NCBI GenBank assembly: GCA_003344405.1
Contig: NOWV01000013.1
Location: forward strand, 558,001-622,000
Direction: 5' to 3'
Origin: Trichoplax sp. H2
Taxonomy: Eukaryota; Placozoa; Uniplacotomia; Trichoplacea
DNA: 64,000 nucleotides
Part shown: positions 27,122 to 39,692 of the stretch, piece after piece
How positions within the stretch are numbered: the stretch's first letter is position 1
Layout: each line of letters begins with the position of its first letter
Notes under the pieces: generated by a model
Database searches by the model: none
The model's input: only the letters and a program-made list of their open reading frames with translations
What the model was told of the DNA's origin: nothing
Made by a program: the position numbers and the translations under genes

Positions 27122-29452
27122 AAATAAAGAAAGTAAAAACTGTTGATTTAGCATGGTACGTTTTATTCAACTGTTATATAGCAAAGTGCTCTACACACTT
27201 AATATTAGACATTATTTGCAGTAGATTTAGTGACCGGGTGCCCTGATTTACTAATGATATGTAGTTAAAACGTTAGCAATGGCTGTGTCAATCGCCTAAC
27301 TAATGGTTAAAGCGTTTTGACGTAACAATACTGTATACAATAATATGCCTTATTCTATTCTAAAAACGTAGTTTTTATGCGAATTCAGAATTCTTGGTTA
27401 TAAAAATTCTTACCTTGACACCGTAATGCTCTGCACTAGTCATTCATTACTCATAGTAAACCCTTTAATAATACTGCTGATACATTCGTTTGTAGGTCTA
27501 TGATAGCTCTCTAGGTTTCGTATTTATATTATAACTCTTTCATTACTAATATTACTGTTCTTCTCATTTTTCAGAGGCCTGATACAATGGGTTACTTAAT
27601 ATATTAATTAAGGTGTTACTTTGTGTACAACCCCTTTTTGACTCTGTTAAATTGGCAGCCTAATATAACCTACTTCTTTACCTTGCTTATTTCAGTATAA
27701 TGTAATTAAGAAAATTGCTTTAAAAAAATAAAGTTATCTTTTACCTTTTATTGATTTACGACTCACGAATTAACAGTAATAAAACAAATAGTGATTAAAT
27801 GTCTTGATATCGTATTAGAAAAAATGAATACCTTGCGGCAGCTGGTATTGACTGTAGAGCAATTAGATTTAGATAATAATCGATCAGTATATCAACCAGC
27901 CAATATGGTAATGTCTATTTCCAACTTTTATCGCAGAGCATTAATCAATCATCTACCAGCCAAGATCTAAGGAATAGAATAAATTATTTTCCTGTATTGT
28001 AGAATCCACAATATCTTAGGCCCAATTGGACTGTATATTTTAATTCAGATATTGGGAAGCAATAGAATGGAATACGATACAAATATTCAAGTTAACCTAC
28101 TACATGGAAACCTAAAATGTCCGATACAAAACCGACTATAATATTCATAGTCAAACCGACAAATATACAATAAATAAATTTTAAAATCGAACTCAGTAGT
28201 TTAGTTAGCAAGGTGGCATAGAAAATCGTATTACTGTTATATTGTACATTACAATTAGATTATAAATCAAGTCAGTGTTTTATAGGAAGTGGTACAGGTG
28301 ACATTAATTTGTTAAAATTCGATTTTTAGACAGCAAATTATGCAATAATATACTGTACATTAGAGACAGATAAATTTCAAATCCAGTTAAAATGATTCTC
28401 ATTATAAAGTCCTATTAGCAAATAGTTAATTTCTGTGAATATTATTTTGTATAGTAGTATTTGATCATTTCTCGCTACGATTTTCAATTGATAAGCTTCG
28501 GATATTGGTGGCTAAGTTGCGGCGGAAGCTGAATCCTTCTGTAACAATAATTATATCGAAAGCATGTCAGAAATCTTCAAATATCTCTAATAAAGTTCGA
28601 TTTAGCTATTTATACATAAGCTGAAGCCTAGAGTGATAAGTATTACAATCAGCATTTCAATAAAGTAATAGATTCAATAGAGCGATATTAAAATTTTTAC
28701 TCTTACCCTTATTTTCGTATGTTGCTTCTTAATAAATTCTAGTTCCTTCCTTAACATTTCCGCCATTCGCGGCATTTTATTTAAATACGTTCTCATCTAC
28801 AATGCATTCATAATGAAAAGATGGCATTATAGATTGATTATAATTGTTATTTCTATATGCAGTAGTATCATCATACAAATGCGTATAATATCGATATCAT
28901 ATAAAATCGATGAAAAGAAATTTAAGTAGAATATCAGCATTATATTAATTCACCTAAAATTATCCTGATATGAGTAAAGTGTCGATTACAGCTTTTATGA
29001 TATTTAAACATCAGCGTGAAATGCTGCTATCGAAAGTTATAACAACCTCTATCACTTCAGATCAAATATTAAGGTTAAATGTTGGAATTGTCATTAATAA
29101 CTTTGAAATAGGCACTCAATTTATTTGTTAGAAATAACTCGTCCTGTATCTAATTAAATTTCGTTTTAAACGCAATATGACATAATAAATAGAAAAATTA
29201 TAGTATTACTTTAAACAGAATGATGATGAATGTACTGTAGGTGGTATTATTAAGGAAAATATTATAGCAGTTTTGAAGTAGAGCTTCACGTTGTATTTAC
29301 TTAGTATAGAAATACTATAAATCTATTTCCGTTCTCATATTTGATTAAAGATGGCAGTCTATGGATATATCGTATACGAAAAATTGCACTGCGATGTAAA
29401 TTATGTAAGAATTAGGGCAATAACAAAAATTCTACATGCATTGATGTTGGCA
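27122..29452. other. Intergenic stretch with weak candidate exons only
   Basis: No family is recognised. Two weak possibilities: a + frame beginning MNTLRQLVLTVEQLD near 27.82 kb followed by a GTAATG donor-like site, and a spliced-looking minus-strand pair at 28707-28796 and 28512-28538, listed separately. Everything else is AT-rich without structure I can name. Confidence 0.4.
28512..28796 (-). CDS. Candidate C-terminal exons of an unrecognised small protein
   Basis: On the minus strand, exon 28707-28796 (acceptor TTGTAG, donor GTAAGA) encodes a Lys/Glu-rich helix-prone segment that includes MLRKELEFIKKQH. It can be joined in phase 0 to 28512-28538 (acceptor TTACAG), which ends KDSASAAT and a stop. 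Both splice sites are good and the frame closes cleanly. Length is short and no homologous family comes to mind, so chance cannot be excluded. Any upstream exon is unresolved. Confidence 0.22.
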
Positions 29453-30391
29453 TCAATCTATCTTTACCTCTTCCTCGTCATCGAATTCGATGCCATCGGC
29501 GACAAAGTTATTTAGACATTTTGATTTACCTTGTATCCTAACCATACTACGATCAAGTAGGTGATTATTATGCTCTATTTCTTGTAGCATGTGAAAAAGG
29601 TTATCACAGTCGAAGGCCTGTGCTAATAACTGGCTATTGAACATCATCTTTTTAGCTTTGGATTGTTCCCAAGTCGTATCGCGCCGATACTTTCGGCTAC
29701 ATGATGTTTGCCTTATTTTCGAAAAATAACTGTCTTCACCGATCATTCGATTAATAATGGATTTATCGTGCTTCTTTTTCTGACTTTCAGATTTATCATC
29801 TAGCATGTGGATAGAGTAACGTTCTTGCGCCAATCCGTTGATATTTTTATGTAGTCTACCCATTTTAGTTTCGTAATCTTTATTATTTTTAACCTTGGTA
29901 TGTTTACAATTAGTATTTCTGCTGTCTAGACTTTCGTCACGAATTCGGGTGTGAACTGTAGAGTTATTACTAGGTCGAAAATAGATTTTATTAACTGATT
30001 TACATAGCTCTTGGATACTGGGAACGTTCTTTTCACGAAAATTTTCCGTATTTAAATGGGCCGAAAGTCGACGTAAATGGTTATTCGATGATTTATATCC
30101 ATGATATTTACCCCATGTTATATTATTACCACTTACAGTTAAATTGCCATCTTTTCTATCGAGATTAGAAGAATATAGATCAAGATTGATGCTCTGCCCA
30201 ATTTCAATTCCAACTACAGGATAATTAGCAATCCCATTTTGAGTTATAGTATTATCGTTATTTCCAATCAGTTTAACATCACTAGTTGTAGCATCACCGT
30301 TATTTCCATTCAATTTAACACCATTATTCCTAATTTTTGGTTCAGGAAAGGTAGCTTGGATGATTTCACGGATAACGCTTTCCTCCGCCAT
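29453..30391 (-). CDS. Uncharacterised hydrophilic 312-aa protein
   Basis: Single-exon frame of 312 codons, long for chance at this base composition. The start has a strong context (AAAATGGCGG). I do not recognise the protein. It is hydrophilic, Asn/Lys/Ser-rich, has no signal peptide or membrane segment, and ends in an acidic patch (EFDDEEEVKID). The N-terminal part contains a tandem 14-residue repeat: residues 24-37 begin GVKLNGNNGD and residues 38-51 begin DVKLIGNNDN. A Lys/Arg-rich middle (about 205-245) with KSESQKKKHD and SRKYRRD could be a nuclear-localisation type region. Intrinsic disorder is likely. Expression and partners cannot be inferred from the neighbours. Confidence 0.6.
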   Translation of the reverse strand: MAEESVIREIIQATFPEPKIRNNGVKLNGNNGDATTSDVKLIGNNDNTITQNGIANYPVVGIEIGQSINLDLYSSNLDRKDGNLTVSGNNITWGKYHGYKSSNNHLRRLSAHLNTENFREKNVPSIQELCKSVNKIYFRPSNNSTVHTRIRDESLDSRNTNCKHTKVKNNKDYETKMGRLHKNINGLAQERYSIHMLDDKSESQKKKHDKSIINRMIGEDSYFSKIRQTSCSRKYRRDTTWEQSKAKKMMFNSQLLAQAFDCDNLFHMLQEIEHNNHLLDRSMVRIQGKSKCLNNFVADGIEFDDEEEVKID

Positions 30392-33300
30392 TTTAAGTTA
30401 TTTCTTCTCGGGAAACATATTATCGTCCTTGTTTGGAATCGGTTGTAGTTGATTTTGCATGCAATGATTATAGAATTAGTTGATAATGACTTACTTGCCA
30501 TTCAAGAGGCGAAAAAATTGATCAACTTTAATAATCGTATTTCAGTAATTTGAGAAAGTAACATAGATAATACAGACAACTTCAAACTTTCCCATGATAA
30601 GTGATAACAATTTTTGTATCTAAACTACGAGCATCTACCTTGAACCTTTACAGTGGCGTCATATTAAATGACCTTGCAAATATAAAGCACACTGTTCAGA
30701 TCTCAGAATTGTCCACAAAGATGCTCTCCATATGGTTGAACAATGAAACAGTTTGTGAAACATGACATTGATTGGTATTTAAATTTAAAATGAATAATAA
30801 TGGAATAAATTAATAATCGAAATTTTAATACAGTAGACATTCATCAATACTAAGTATAAGTTATAGCAATTATAATGATTATTGTACAATATTGTAAGCA
30901 GATTACTGGTGCAATATTTATTATCACCTGGTAATTAATTATTTACGAACCATAAGCGCTCGTTAAAGTGATGCAAAATGAGCAACGGGAATAGTGCTAA
31001 GGAAATAAGTAATTAATATTTAATGAGCAGACTAACTGCCCTAACATAAACGTTAGACTTCCAACGAACGACATGATATTAAACAAGATCTTTACTAGCA
31101 AACTTTATCAGTAGAATAGACAGCTCTATCTACCGTGGTTACTATAATTTATTCAGTCTAATATATTATGACTACAGACTAGGCCTTATGATGATCGAAA
31201 GTAATAATGAAATCCTAACAGTAGTAATTAGTTTGTATAATATATTAGAAGTAGAAGTATACTTGTGATTGATATACCTGTAGACATTATATTTGTTGGT
31301 TAATATTTATGGTTTTTGTATAGTTGGAAGGCAGATCAATAAGATTTTATGAATAGCGTTGGCAAATTCTACCCTATTGCATGAATTAAAGAAAGAATAA
31401 AAGATAGGTCAAGTACTACCAATAGCTACAACACGACGCCATTACAAGTTAATTTGTGCTTAAAACAATTGAACAATCAAATAGACTCGAGGGTAAATAA
31501 AATCTAGCGCTTGGTACGTACATCAACTAAAAAGAGTAATCGAATAAATCGTTTCGTAATAATAGGCTATCGCATTGGAGGGCGAGATCATTAAATAGTA
31601 CAGTAAATAAAGATATGTAAAAGCAACCATAGGACGTCATAAATTAGCCTTAAAGTAATCAAGTACGAGTACACTAATATTCAGTTATTGCGAGATTGTT
31701 TTGCAGCTTGTGTAATCAAATGATGAAGTTTATGGATGGATAAATAAAATCAAATGGTTGGCAATTCAAGATAATAAAGGCTTACAAAATAATTTACATG
31801 TATCAGCAAGACAGCCTTATTTATTCATGTAATGTATCACCACAAAATACTCCTGTATACAGTTTAATCAATCAGAACTGAGGTTGCAATAAAAATCAAT
31901 CGTTGTGCTGGCAATGCAAATGCTATTTCAATAAGGGAATACTAAAATAGATCAAGTCTTGACATTACTCATTTTATAGTTTCAGTTATCTTATGCTTTC
32001 CGCAGTTAGATGATGAAAAGGATAAGTAAACAAATAAATTCTACTAGAGATAATAATTAACTACTCGTATTGATCATATATATAATTATTATATGCTTTT
32101 TACTGTTTAATGTTTTAAAATATTGATATAATAAATTAAATTTCAAAGTTGGCTAATTAATTTATCGATTAGCATAGTTTACAACAAGGCTAAGTTTGAT
32201 AGTTTTCTTTTAAATACGCCATTAGTCTTTTCTTCTACCTGTTGGCTAACATTTATAGGCAGCGGTGTGATCCGAATGTAATTTGTATTAAAAATTTACA
32301 AAAATAGGCGTACACTCATAACGTTGTCTAGCTTGTAATCGTAATCCTCATGGGAATCATAGGAGCTTATTTCTTCGGTCAGCTACAGAGTCAAAGTGCT
32401 GCTAAAAACGGCCGAGAACATAAATTGGGAAGGTAAGGGTTTCATGGCCTTCTAATATTACTGTATGGGAAATTTTAAAGCGATGACCGAAAGATGAATA
32501 CTAAACGAAATTACGATCATTTATTGTATTCGGTAACTTACACATAGTGTAGTATACACCAGTACAGTCTATTACTATGAGAATACAGTAGTATGATACT
32601 GTACCAATCTGTAATATTGACATAAATGTACTACGGATGTAATTAATTGACAGCTTTTATTTCCTATAATTGATAGTTTTAATCTATCTTTTATATCTCG
32701 AAAGAGACTATAAAGTTTAACCATCTAACTTGCAAGCAGTTCCATCCTTCTTACTATATAAGCGATAGAAGCCATAACTTAAGTCGAAGGACCAATATTA
32801 ATTAAGCAACATTTTGTAAAATAGAACATTTCCAATACGCAAAATAACTACATCTTTAAAACTACATTTACTGTGCTGATAGTGCCTCTCGATCCGAGAA
32901 ACAAATCACTTACAAAGACATTGCCTAAAATTCTATCATTACACTGGTTAATCATCAGTAAGCATAGGCTAACGAAAAAAATACTAGTTTGCGATTGTTT
33001 ATAATAAAGTGAAAATTCTTGCAGTTAATTAATTAATTTGCAACCGTAGCAAAAATGTTCGAACTCTTATACGTAGTGGATTGCATCATTTGTTTGAGTA
33101 AATTTTCTTACAAGGTGAAATATTATAATACTCTCATAAAATAAAGGTCAAAATTTGTAGTCGTCGTGTAGGAAATGTAATTGATGACAATTTGTAATTT
33201 TGTTTATAATATTACTGTAATCATCAGATATATTCCAAGGTATAATAACTGCATTGCATCAAATAATAATGATAGACAGGTGAATGCAATCTGTACATAT

Positions 33301-33533
33301 ATAACTGAAAAAATTAGTCGAAGCAGCAAGATTATCTAATTCTCTAATAGTAATGTGTGAATAATTACAGAGATGATAAGTAGATAGAAACTTAGGGTCG
33401 GTTAATTGAACTATTAAAATCATATTATAACTTGTATTATACATTAGAGCCTATATCCAAATTATATTAGATTTTTCATAAAGGTTGCGCATGAATGTAA
33501 ATCTTATAAAGACCTTAATATAAATTTTTAAAA
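30392..33533. other. AT-rich stretch, one candidate exon
   Basis: No gene is identified. It is strongly AT-rich with no tandem repeat. The only coding-like piece is the possible exon at 32332-32432, listed separately. Small frames near 30.2-30.5 kb are antisense shadows of the 312-aa gene and its 5' flank. Confidence 0.4.
32332..32432 (+). CDS. Candidate exon with one membrane segment
   Basis: Between an acceptor-like TCTAG and a strong donor (GGAAG|GTAAGG), one frame is open for about 33 codons. It encodes a hydrophobic segment (LVIVILMGIIGAYFFG) followed by a polar tail (QLQSQSAAKNGREHKLG). That pattern fits an exon of a small single-pass membrane protein. I could place neither the preceding nor the following exon and recognise no family, so the call is tentative. 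Confidence 0.25.
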
Positions 33534-35232
33534 CTATAGTATATCATTGATCTGCCGCTGTACACGTCTTCTAGCCTGCTCTTCTAATTTTCTTCTTCTG
33601 ATCCAAACAGTTGCCCAAGATGGTAGTGCTACTATTAACATGAAAACCTATATAAAAGTAGAGTTTTAAATATTATTTTCTCAACCCATTCAATATACGC
33701 CAATATTGATTAATATTAGTAAAGAGTTTGAATAAATTCTAACGTCAATACAGTTTATGTGAAGATAACGTTAATGAATAACAGCCAGCTATTATCAAGC
33801 AATCTATTAGAAAACATGTCATAGGAGCATAGTATCTTAGATCATACCTGAAATATCCAGTAATTGCGTTCCGCTATCCAAGGAACCATCAAACAGCTAT
33901 GTAGAGTATAATATTATCATTAGTATAGCATATTAGCAAATAATAATAATCATAATATCAGTGCTCAAGCATAATAATATCGATGTAAGAAAAATAATAT
34001 AATATCATAATTACTACAGTAAAGAAGACATTTTTAATATCGATATTATAACTCGCTAATATATATTCTATACGTTGATGTAACATTGATAGAAAATTTT
34101 ATACCTTTTATAGAACTTTTGCCTGCTTTTCCGACACTTGACGAGTTGCTTATTACCGTTTTCTGCACAAGCACGGATTGCTCGACTTTTCTGCATAGGC
34201 AAAATAGAAAATTAATTAAAAACTACTACTATAACATATTTCACTTTGCCACAGCGAATAGGAAGAGATGACATTGAAGTTATCTAAGTTAGTGCACTTT
34301 AGTAGGATAATCATTGATGTATTATCATACGATAGCACTCCAAAAAAATTGTAAAATACTTAAATGATGGAAAGGGATAATGTTAATCAAAGCAGACAAC
34401 AGAACTAAAATGTATTACGTGTGTTTTTATCGCTTTTCTCTGAAATATTTTATTAAAATCTGGATTTCTTCATTCATAGTATACGTACATTTGTACAGCA
34501 TACTTACTTTGTCAAAGGCAGAACAAGGCAGGCATTCTCCAACTTCAATGATCTCGCCACACTGATTTGTTGTCGTGTTTGATGCTGACAAAAAAGATTT
34601 AAAATGGTATTTGTAATAAGCAGACAAAATTTTTGATGAACCATTACTAATTAATCAGCCTTATAAGCATACAATTAAATTAACCGAGTTTTTACGCTAG
34701 TTCGACCATTCTATATTCCGCTACATATCAACGATGAATGTAATATCTATACTATATTACGGTAAGCGAGTGAAGTACGAAAAATTGATTGACTTTTTTA
34801 TTGAACGACTTATTTGTATCAAGTTCGATAGTTTTTGCTAATATATAATTTATAGTGCTAATAGAAATGTTGACAGTGTTCATTTTAAGCTTATAAAGTG
34901 TTGTAGTCAGTTTTGTTTATTGCTAGAGTGAACGCTTATCGTTATTCTGTACTTGTTGAGAAACAAAAACGCCACAGATACTGTAAACACATATTACGAT
35001 ATCGTTAGACAGAATTGATCGCGATATTCAGTTTCATTTGAAGATGCATACTAAGAACTACTGTTGTACAAATTCATTCGGTGTATCCAGCTATAGTATA
35101 AACAATTTAATATACTATCAGTGTAGTACAAATATGTTACTTTCTTTTGAATAAGTTATTTTTCCTTTACCTGTACTTTTCATCACTGTGCCTTCGTTCT
35201 TTCTGCTCGCATATAAGGATTCAAGACATATT
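33534..35232 (-). CDS. JTB: JTB (jumping translocation breakpoint) family membrane protein, 5' exon missing
   Basis: Single-pass type I membrane protein; in mammals linked to mitochondria and cytokinesis. Five minus-strand exons in transcript order: 35171-35232, 34508-34584, 34105-34190, 33848-33896, 33534-33647, with phases matching throughout. Diagnostic features: GECLPCSAF followed by spaced cysteines and QKFYKSC (family pattern CxPC...C...C...FKSC); then an E.NYWIF stretch leading into a hydrophobic segment (VFMLIVALPSWATVW); then a short basic tail RRRKLEEQARRRVQRQI ending INDIL. Signal peptide and initiator Met should lie in a further exon above 35232, which must end in phase 2; I could not place it. 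None of these exons is long enough to show as a prominent frame. Confidence 0.8.
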
Positions 35233-36290
35233 CTAAAATAGTCAATACATGGTCATTAATAAAATAAATTTAAAAGTGATTGATTGTTTTAATATAATAC
35301 TCTGTGTTCATGTCCGTATAGTAAGTCGACTTCTACCCCAATTATATAGTTCAATAATATATAAGTATCGTACATTTAATATGAACATGAATCAAGCATC
35401 ATCCTATTCCATGAACTCAGGAGAAAATGTTGTGGTAGAAAAAGCGCAATATTGTAGGCAGTTCATTTACAACAATATGATATTGACTTATGTTATATAA
35501 GCTACATAGAATGCTATAGCAAAGGTTCCATCGTACAAGGCAGAAGACTATACTATTTTTGTATGAACTCTCGATCAGCATTCTTACGGATTATCCTGAT
35601 AAACTACTGGAAGAGAGATGGTATTTGTACTGTATGAATAGAGTAGAGTAGAGTTTATTCACCTAGAAAGATTGCAGCTTAGAATTCTACGCAAATAACT
35701 TGCATTATCCAAAACTTCATTTTGGTTTTTAATCAGTTTTATATTACTCCTGATATCGTAATAAGATCGCAAGCAAGAATAACTATTCTTTCTGAATGAG
35801 ATTGGGATAGAATGATTGCATTTCTATTCTATCATCGCATTGGACTGCATGTCTAATGTGGGGGTAGAAATAATACAGTACTGTACTCCACTCAAATGCA
35901 CATTTTTCCTTGTTTAATATGTCCTATTGGAGGTTATTTTTATGGACTATACTAGCACAGTTCTATCAATCACTAAATAGACAACTATTCTCTTCATCTT
36001 AAAGTCCAACTATACGACTTACTGAATGACGATTAATAAAATAACAATAATAATCAATTTGATTAAATGTGGTTGAGCCATGGTTTATCTTGCTGGTATG
36101 GCCTCTGATATAACCGATGATGGCAATAATTGAACAATTTCTAGAGATGATAAGGTGTCATTGGATGTCAGTCATGTTTCCAATTTCATTTTTCATCTTT
36201 CCTTTCCTTGGAAGGAGCAATTTGGATTGGATTTTCCAATGTAGTTCACCAGATTTGCTTCAAACTCTTAAAATGCTGCGATTTGGAAAA
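35233..36290. other. AT-rich stretch 5' of JTB
   Basis: It should contain the missing first exon and promoter of JTB, but no convincing signal-peptide exon ending in phase 2 was found. A small TAGAG microsatellite is at about 35638-35655, and GTACTG words appear near 35875. Confidence 0.35.
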
Positions 36291-36299
36291 ATCTGTTCC

Positions 36300-37018
36300 A
36301 GTTCAGTTACTTCAGTACGGTACGGTACAGTATTCAATTGTACGGTACTGTACTGCTGCACCGTGACGTCATCAATCGCCGCGTAACTACGCACTCTCTT
36401 TCCGTCATTCCCATACAGTGTACAGTATAGTGTACACTGTACAGTACTGTACACTGTACTACAGTACAGTACCGTGTCCTGTGTAAATTGATTTTTTTCC
36501 ATTTTTGATGAGGACATTTTAATTTTTAAATATTTAAACTATCAAATGATACCAAACTGGACAGCTAAAATTTGAAAATTATAATTTCTTATGATTTCAA
36601 TCGTCGCGAAAGACTTGTGAGACACTTTGTACAGTATACATCCTGTAGTCTACAGTACAACACTGTGCTGTAGACGTGTTGTACTGTACTGTACTGTACT
36701 GTAGGTCTTGCGGCCACAGAAAGTGCAAAAATGAAAATGCAAAATCTTAGTCTAAAGGCTGTTAAAACCTGAAAAGTGTGTATTGTAGAGTAGAGTGTAT
36801 TGTACTGTATTGTACGGTACTGTACCGTACTGTACTCGATATTTTAAGTTTTGACGCTATTACGTCATCAAATCAATGAGTCACAATGGCTTAATCGTTG
36901 GAGACTGACGTGTACATGAGTCATGCTACCGAGCTGTACAGTGTACAGTACAGTACAGCCGTCTATACTGTACAGTACTGTACAGTGTACAGTATTATAC
37001 TGTAAGTGTAGTACTGTA
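36300..37018. repeat. GTACTG/CAGTAC-rich island
   Basis: Dense TACTG and CAGTA pentamers on both strands occur in clusters at 36316-36352, 36414-36472, 36629-36705, 36785-36833 and 36935-37020. They include palindromic junctions such as GTACAGTACTGTAC. A full CRE palindrome TGACGTCA lies at 36364-36371. Frames rich in Tyr-Cys-Thr-Val and Tyr-Ser-Thr-Val over this region are translations of the repeat, not genes. Confidence 0.85.
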
Positions 37019-37610
37019 CAGCATATCTTCATTTGTACTTTTTTACTAACGTATCCTAGTCCCCCAAAATAACATAAGTATAATACGTGATAGGTCACTA
37101 CATACTGTACAGTATACAGTATACTGTATATCTTCATTTGTACTTATTTACTACTTTTTTACTTAATACGTGTATAGGTCACTACATATACAGTATACAT
37201 CTTCATTTGTTCTTTTTTACTAACGTATCCTAGTCCCCCCAAAATAACATATCTACTACTGTAGCCGTCTATATAGTGATAGGTCACTACATATATATAT
37301 CTTCATTTGTACTTTTTTACTACTTTTTTACTTAATACGTGTATAGGTCACTACATATATATATATCTTCATTTGTACTTTTTTACTATAGTATCCCGGT
37401 CCCCCAAAAATAACATATCTACTACTGTAATCGTCTATACTGTACAGTATTATAAGTGTATAGGTCACTACATATACATATCTTCATTTGTACTCTTTTA
37501 CTAACGTATCCCAGTCCCCCCCCCCAAAAAAAATAACATAGCTACTACTGTAGCCGTCTATACTGTACAGTATTATAAGTGTATAGGTCACTACATACTG
37601 TATATATTTC
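37019..37610. repeat. Minisatellite array, variable unit
   Basis: Core words TAGGTCACTACATA, CATATCTTCATTTGTAC, TTTTTTACTAACGTATCC and CCCCCAAAATAACATA recur in order. TAGGTCACTACATA starts at about 37091, 37175, 37280, 37344, 37461 and 37584, giving spacings of roughly 64-123 bp. Variation comes from loss or gain of the C-tract block and of the TACTGTACAGTA block. A short TAAT tract follows (about 37618-37636). Confidence 0.88.
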
Positions 37611-37639
37611 ATGAATCAGTTAATTAATTAATTAATATA

Positions 37640-38498
37640 GATATAATATTAGCGTATAAAGGCGATTACTTATTTTTGACCAATAATAAAAATATTGCAG
37701 TTCAATTTTAGGATAGGGAGTTTCGGTATGCACCATGCAGACATACTGATACTAATGCGAAAATCTTCATATTTTTGTTACAATCGAATCATAATGGATA
37801 TCAATTCATAAAAAGACAAAGTATTAAAAGGATTATATATTAAAAATGTTAAAAGTGAAACAATTCTAGATAGGATTTAGACATTTTTGTTTGCTATTAC
37901 GCGTATGCGATAGGACACCTCATAACTTGTTTCATTTCTAGCTCATTCTTCGGTAACTATGAGTAGATTTTAACTAAAATGAGAGCATTTCCACTGCTAA
38001 TGAAAAGGTTTGCCTTGATCGTTTTTCTTTACCCAATTTCGGACTTAGATTTGTACCAACCATTGGTAATAACGTTTAGAAGGAGAATCGATATCGATTT
38101 GGGGTAGTTACAGTTGTCCACATGTTCTAAGAGCAGATAATCATACTCGTATCCTTCATAATTACATCATAATACCATGCATAGATTGTACTTGAACACA
38201 TCTTTATTAATTCTTACTTTTATCATGATTTATATCATTTCTGCACCTATATCTACTTTAGACACATTTGATCCGTGAGTTCATTAAAATCCGACTCTTT
38301 TATCCCTTGCCAGGATACTGTAATAGTCAAAAGATAACTGTAATAATGTAGAATATTTGATAGCTTTCAAATTTAAAGAATAAATTTATACAAATAACTT
38401 ATCATAGGATACCTTTCGAGACTGATTGCAATTTTTGTCTAAAATTATTGATTTGATACGATAGTATTGAGTAATTACAAAGCTCGCATTTGTAATAA
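37640..38498. other. Intergenic, nothing recognised
   Basis: AT-rich sequence downstream of the glycosyltransferase stop codon (that gene is on the minus strand). It presumably includes its 3' UTR. No exon, repeat or motif could be supported. Confidence 0.45.
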
Positions 38499-39692
38499 TT
38501 ATGATTCGTTACTTAATTTAACAGCATTTAAAGCCAGTTTATGTAAGGCCGTTTGCATTGAACGAGATACAACACCATGCTCTGCCAGCGTAGCATTAAT
38601 TTCCGATATAGTAAATCGATTCCTTCGGCGTGATCTTAAGTGTAAATGAAATCGTGGATTATGTCTTGGCTTTATATTGATCACTCTAGCCAAAACTCCG
38701 ATATAAACGTCATCAATCCCTGGTAATTGAGGTGTACATTTCATAGCCTCGACCATGGCTGTCAAGACCATTTCCGACATAACATAGGCGAAGCCTGAAC
38801 AGTAAGGCGGAAATAGCTTACCTGGAAAATCACGAAATGATACATAATATTTGTCATCAGGATCTCGAATTGGAATTCTGTTCTTACGACTAACATATCC
38901 CAGCCATAATCGATCATTATATGGCAATACTTTTTTATAACGTCTTCTTAAGTATTGCAACATTTGCCATTTATTAATCCAGACATCATCGTCGACTTTT
39001 AAATAATACTTGGGTTTACAGTATCTTTCAGCCCAAAACATCCCTAGTGCAGTCTTTTTGGTCAAGTTACGATGATCATCTATTATTTTGGCCAAGATAA
39101 TATCTCGATGGATTTTGTACTCTTGTTCAATCGCTTGAGTTGGTGGCTCATTGTCATCGTTCATACCAAGTATAAACACAATCTTCCACAATCTGTTTGA
39201 GGTACAGTTAATTTCACTATCTTGATTACCCCAAGTTTTTCGAATGGCTTCACGTCGAATAGTATTATTAACATGACTGTTAATAACTATTAAAACAAAG
39301 ACTTTTCCTCTACAAGGTTCAATACTAAATTGAGTATGAAATAATAATTGTTGTTGTAAATCAAGGGGTTGTTTCATGAATCGGACATTTTTCTTTATAA
39401 TTCCTTCTGCGATAGACATACGATATCCGTTGTTAATAGTAATCTGTGCAATATGTCTTCGACATGACTTTATACTCTTAGAAGTTCCATTTTGATATAA
39501 TAAATGCCTATCTTTGTAGTACATAAAATTTGGCTTGTCGTGCAATAATTTAACGTTACCGGAAAGTGTATAATCTTGAAAAGCAATTAGGGAACATGAT
39601 AGAACTATAACCGTTAGTATAAGAACATGGATATACCTTAGAAGATTTAAACTACAAAATGTGATCAGTAAGAATTTTAAGAGCTTCTTCAT
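38499..39692 (-). CDS. Beta-1,3-glycosyltransferase, GT31 family (B3GALT-like), intronless
   Basis: Predicted Golgi type II membrane enzyme transferring a sugar from a UDP donor in beta-1,3 linkage; the exact donor and acceptor cannot be read from sequence. 397 aa in one exon. A hydrophobic signal anchor lies at about 8-38. The GT31 motifs are in order: REAIRKTWG (147-155), VFILGM (172-177), the metal-binding KVDDDVW (232-238), SGFAYVM (299-305) and DDVYIGVLA (327-335), where the family more often has EDVYxG. Several N-x-S/T sites lie in the luminal part. Intronless structure is common for B3GALT genes in animals. The C-terminal tail after the last motif is long, basic and ends in a Ser-rich peptide. 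Confidence 0.9.
   Translation of the reverse strand: MKKLLKFLLITFCSLNLLRYIHVLILTVIVLSCSLIAFQDYTLSGNVKLLHDKPNFMYYKDRHLLYQNGTSKSIKSCRRHIAQITINNGYRMSIAEGIIKKNVRFMKQPLDLQQQLLFHTQFSIEPCRGKVFVLIVINSHVNNTIRREAIRKTWGNQDSEINCTSNRLWKIVFILGMNDDNEPPTQAIEQEYKIHRDIILAKIIDDHRNLTKKTALGMFWAERYCKPKYYLKVDDDVWINKWQMLQYLRRRYKKVLPYNDRLWLGYVSRKNRIPIRDPDDKYYVSFRDFPGKLFPPYCSGFAYVMSEMVLTAMVEAMKCTPQLPGIDDVYIGVLARVINIKPRHNPRFHLHLRSRRRNRFTISEINATLAEHGVVSRSMQTALHKLALNAVKLSNES

Noticed and set aside
36117-37137. Frames of 85-89 codons in the second island
   Set aside because: Composed of the pentamer repeat and flanking AT-rich sequence; no recognisable protein.
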